Source of the DNA: Lichtheimia corymbifera B2541
Taxonomy: Eukaryota > Mucoromycota > Mucoromycetes > Mucorales > Lichtheimiaceae
Reading direction: 5' to 3'
Assembly (NCBI GenBank): GCA_000697475.1
Contig: JNEU01000961.1
Coordinates: forward strand, 1 to 64,000
DNA length: 64,000 nucleotides
The notes beneath the pieces were generated by a model. It was not told the DNA's origin. It saw only the letters and a program-made list of their open reading frames with translations, and ran no database searches. Shown here one piece after another: positions 62,149 to 64,000 of this stretch. Made by a program: the position numbers and the translations under genes. Every line of letters starts with the position of its first letter. Within the stretch, counting starts at the first letter, position 1.

Positions 62149-63617
62149 ATGGATTACTACAAGGAGCTTGGAATTTCCAGAGATGCATCTGAGGAAGATA
62201 TCAAAAAGGCTTACTTTCGGCTGGCACTAAAATATCATCCCGACAAAAATCACGCGCCTGAAGCCACTGAAAAGGTCAGTCATTGTGTGTGTGTGTGTGT
62301 GTGTGTGATTATGGGTGGTGGTGATATAAGCTATTCTTGTTGTGCATGGTAACACGATATCTATAAACACACTGTAGTTCAAGAATATCAGGTGAGTCCA
62401 TTTGACAATTTTAAGATTGCATGTTTGAGAGATTGACAGGATACGTTGAACCGGAAAATATGCGCGCCGTTGTATCAGCCGAGCTTATGAGATTTTATCC
62501 GATCGTACGTGAAACCGGCCATAAGCACGCGAGACATTGTGTAACTTACACCGAGATTTTAATTCATGCAGCTGAAAAGCGGCGCGTGTATGATAATCAA
62601 GCTTCAGCCCCGCCGCCACCACAAAGCAAACCGGCATCCGAAAATAGATGGCCAAGACAAGAACAACAGCCCTTCTATGACCCATTTGCTGGGTTCCATG
62701 TATGTATACCTTGACACGGCCATTCTATTTCTAACATGGAAGATGGATCTTGTAGTTCCATACACCCGAAGAAATATTTGCTCAGTTTTTTAATGGCCGT
62801 GACCCCTTTGCTGCAATGATGATGGGTACATACACATACTTAGGGTCAACACTGAAGGCTGACGTGACATATAGGCGATCCGCTCTCTTTATCCTTGGAC
62901 ACCGATCCGTTCTTTGAGCGACCTTCCATCTTTTTTGAACATCATCAACCAAGGACATATGCAAGCTATAATACCGATTACAGAAGGCGTATGGGCAACT
63001 CTGGTAGTAAAAGCTCTTCTCAAGTAACAACAACCTCTCGTTATATCAATGGCAAATACGGGTCTGTGGTCGTGAAGACCATACGTGATAACCAGGTTCG
63101 TACAATGAAAACTAGTCTTAATAATAGTACAGCTAATCCACACTTTATTATAGGGCACACGCGTAATTGAAGACTATGGCAATGGCAGGAGGCGTGTTGT
63201 GGTGAATGGGGTGGAAACCGAAAACACACTCACTCCTCAACAAGAGCAACACAACCCTGTGAAACTGATGACTCTAGACACATCTACGCCTGATGAAGCA
63301 CCACCATCGTCTCGAATGCCGCAAGAGCCACGCCGTGAACCATATGTGAAACCATCACGTTCAGCTGCCCGACCCATGCTATTGGATGAGATATCAGGTA
63401 AAATTGTTTTCCATCCTTATCCTAGATGTCCTCACCTACGTTCGATATTTTAGATCACAATAATCGCTATGGTCCTCGGCAGGGAGATCAAGAACCTAGC
63501 AACGTAAGACGACACATGATACGACCTCCAGTGTCAATGTCAACTGCACCCACGCAACAACCAACAGGCGGTGCCCTTGATACCTTGAAGCGTCTCTTTT
63601 GCTTTTGTTGTCCATAA
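62149..63617 (+). CDS. DnaJ (Hsp40) domain protein, DNAJB type
   Basis: Co-chaperone that stimulates Hsp70 through its J domain. Eight exons: 62149-62274, 62378-62391 (14 nt), 62479-62504 (26 nt), 62572-62699, 62756-62825, 62875-63095, 63154-63397, 63454-63617; 330 residues. J domain at 1-65: [20 protein letters not shown] motif in KYHPDKN, then [21 protein letters not shown], which is only complete if the two tiny exons are included. A Phe/Asp-rich middle ([18 protein letters not shown], then FFNGRDPF) resembles the G/F region of DNAJB6-like proteins; a basic strand-forming part follows ([16 protein letters not shown]). The protein ends [10 protein letters not shown], with four Cys candidates for palmitoylation. 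Intron 1 contains a (GT)n run at about 62285-62307. Confidence 0.9.
62285..62307 (+). repeat. (GT)n dinucleotide repeat in DnaJ gene intron 1
   Basis: About eleven GT units beginning ten bases after the first intron's donor. GT runs near donors may influence splice-site choice. Confidence 0.9.
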
Positions 63618-63638
63618 CGATCATTGGCTCTTTTTAAA

Positions 63639-64000
63639 TCATTTCACGGCATGTTTGCCTTTTTTTATTGCTTCCAATACAAAAGTGTTGATACGAAAAG
63701 CATCCATTGAAATTGTTTTGATGGGGATGAGGTTATTCCACTTGTGATGATGATGATGAACTTGCTCTGAAACATCGGAAGGGACAAACGTGGGTGATGA
63801 TGATGATGACTGATTATCGAATATAGGTGGGCTTGAGTTGGTCTCGACAATGAGCGAAAAGGTGCATTCAGGAGGATTTGCCGATAGAAACGATTGACAT
63901 GCGTTGATCCTTAATAAACATGCTCGTAATTGTTGTTCAAGATCATCCAACGCTATCGATGACTCGCTGTTTACAGAGGCTTCCGTTAATGACCTTCCGT
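63639..64000 (-). CDS. REV7: REV7/MAD2L2 HORMA-domain protein, C-terminal part (runs off the window)
   Basis: Subunit of DNA polymerase zeta and adaptor in DNA repair. Only the last exon or exons are in the window; the frame is open to the right edge, and the gene's start lies beyond it. The visible 120 or so residues match the C-terminal half of the HORMA domain: LEQQLRACLLRINACQ, PPECTFSLIVE, then LIPIKTISMDAFRINTFVLE, which corresponds to the LIPLKTMTSDILKM block of human MAD2L2. A poly-His and Ser-rich loop replaces the usual loop between them. Only 21 bases separate its stop from that of the convergent DnaJ gene. An intron within the visible part cannot be excluded. Confidence 0.82.
   Translation of the reverse strand, partial: GRSLTEASVNSESSIALDDLEQQLRACLLRINACQSFLSANPPECTFSLIVETNSSPPIFDNQSSSSSPTFVPSDVSEQVHHHHHKWNNLIPIKTISMDAFRINTFVLEAIKKGKHAVK

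Overview
This window looks like nuclear DNA of an intron-rich fungus, most likely a Mucoromycota (Mucorales-type) species. It carries fungus-specific families (PKR1, an MDV1-type WD40 protein, a PXB/PX/DUF3818 protein, a Zn2Cys6 regulator, a bromodomain-less TAF1) next to families often lost from yeasts (DNMT2, a USP7-type protease with full architecture, PTEN, SERINC, REV7). Introns are numerous, mostly 41-75 nt, with GTAAGT-like donors, CTAAC/CTGAC branch sites and TAG/CAG acceptors. The phylum is an inference. There are no mobile elements, rRNA, tRNA or CRISPR arrays that I can support.

Layout. 1-3749 is gene-poor, with four degenerate ~100-bp repeats and decayed coding-like fragments. 3750-7680 holds three intronless seven-helix membrane protein genes (one plus, two minus) that look like diverged paralogues. 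8848-15479 holds two plus-strand ubiquitin-pathway genes: a USP7/Ubp15 deubiquitinase (17 exons) and a UBXD8/FAF2-type UAS-UBX protein. 15604-22003 holds a small Ser-rich secreted protein, DNMT2 (both minus), SERINC (plus) and a penta-EF-hand protein (minus). 22450-28848 is a long VPS8 gene (minus), divergent from TAF1 (29772-33915, plus). 34012-38737 holds a LEC1-like PX protein and a divergent hexokinase (both minus). PKR1 (minus) and PTEN (plus) share a 120-bp divergent promoter near 40.9 kb, and PTEN converges on a TBC-domain RabGAP. From 45 kb onward come MDV1 (plus), a coiled-coil protein (minus), a small basic ORF (plus), a Zn2Cys6 regulator and a YER152C-type aminotransferase (both minus), then PAS kinase, an arrestin and a DnaJ protein (all plus), and the C-terminal part of REV7 (minus) running off the right edge.

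The genes do not form one pathway. Several concern membrane traffic and organelles (VPS8, TBC, PEF, LEC1-like, MDV1, arrestin, PKR1), ubiquitin handling (USP7, UBX), and nutrient or lipid signalling (PAS kinase, hexokinase, PTEN).

The most unusual sequence-level observations are splicing oddities: an inferred one-nucleotide exon in the penta-EF-hand gene, two well-supported GC-AG introns (PKR1, MDV1) and one possible third, a 14-nt exon in the DnaJ gene, and stop-free introns of length 3n in VPS8 (36 nt) and USP7 (57 nt). CDS coordinates below are overall spans; exon boundaries are in the evidence and were derived by hand from reading-frame continuity, splice consensus and family conservation.
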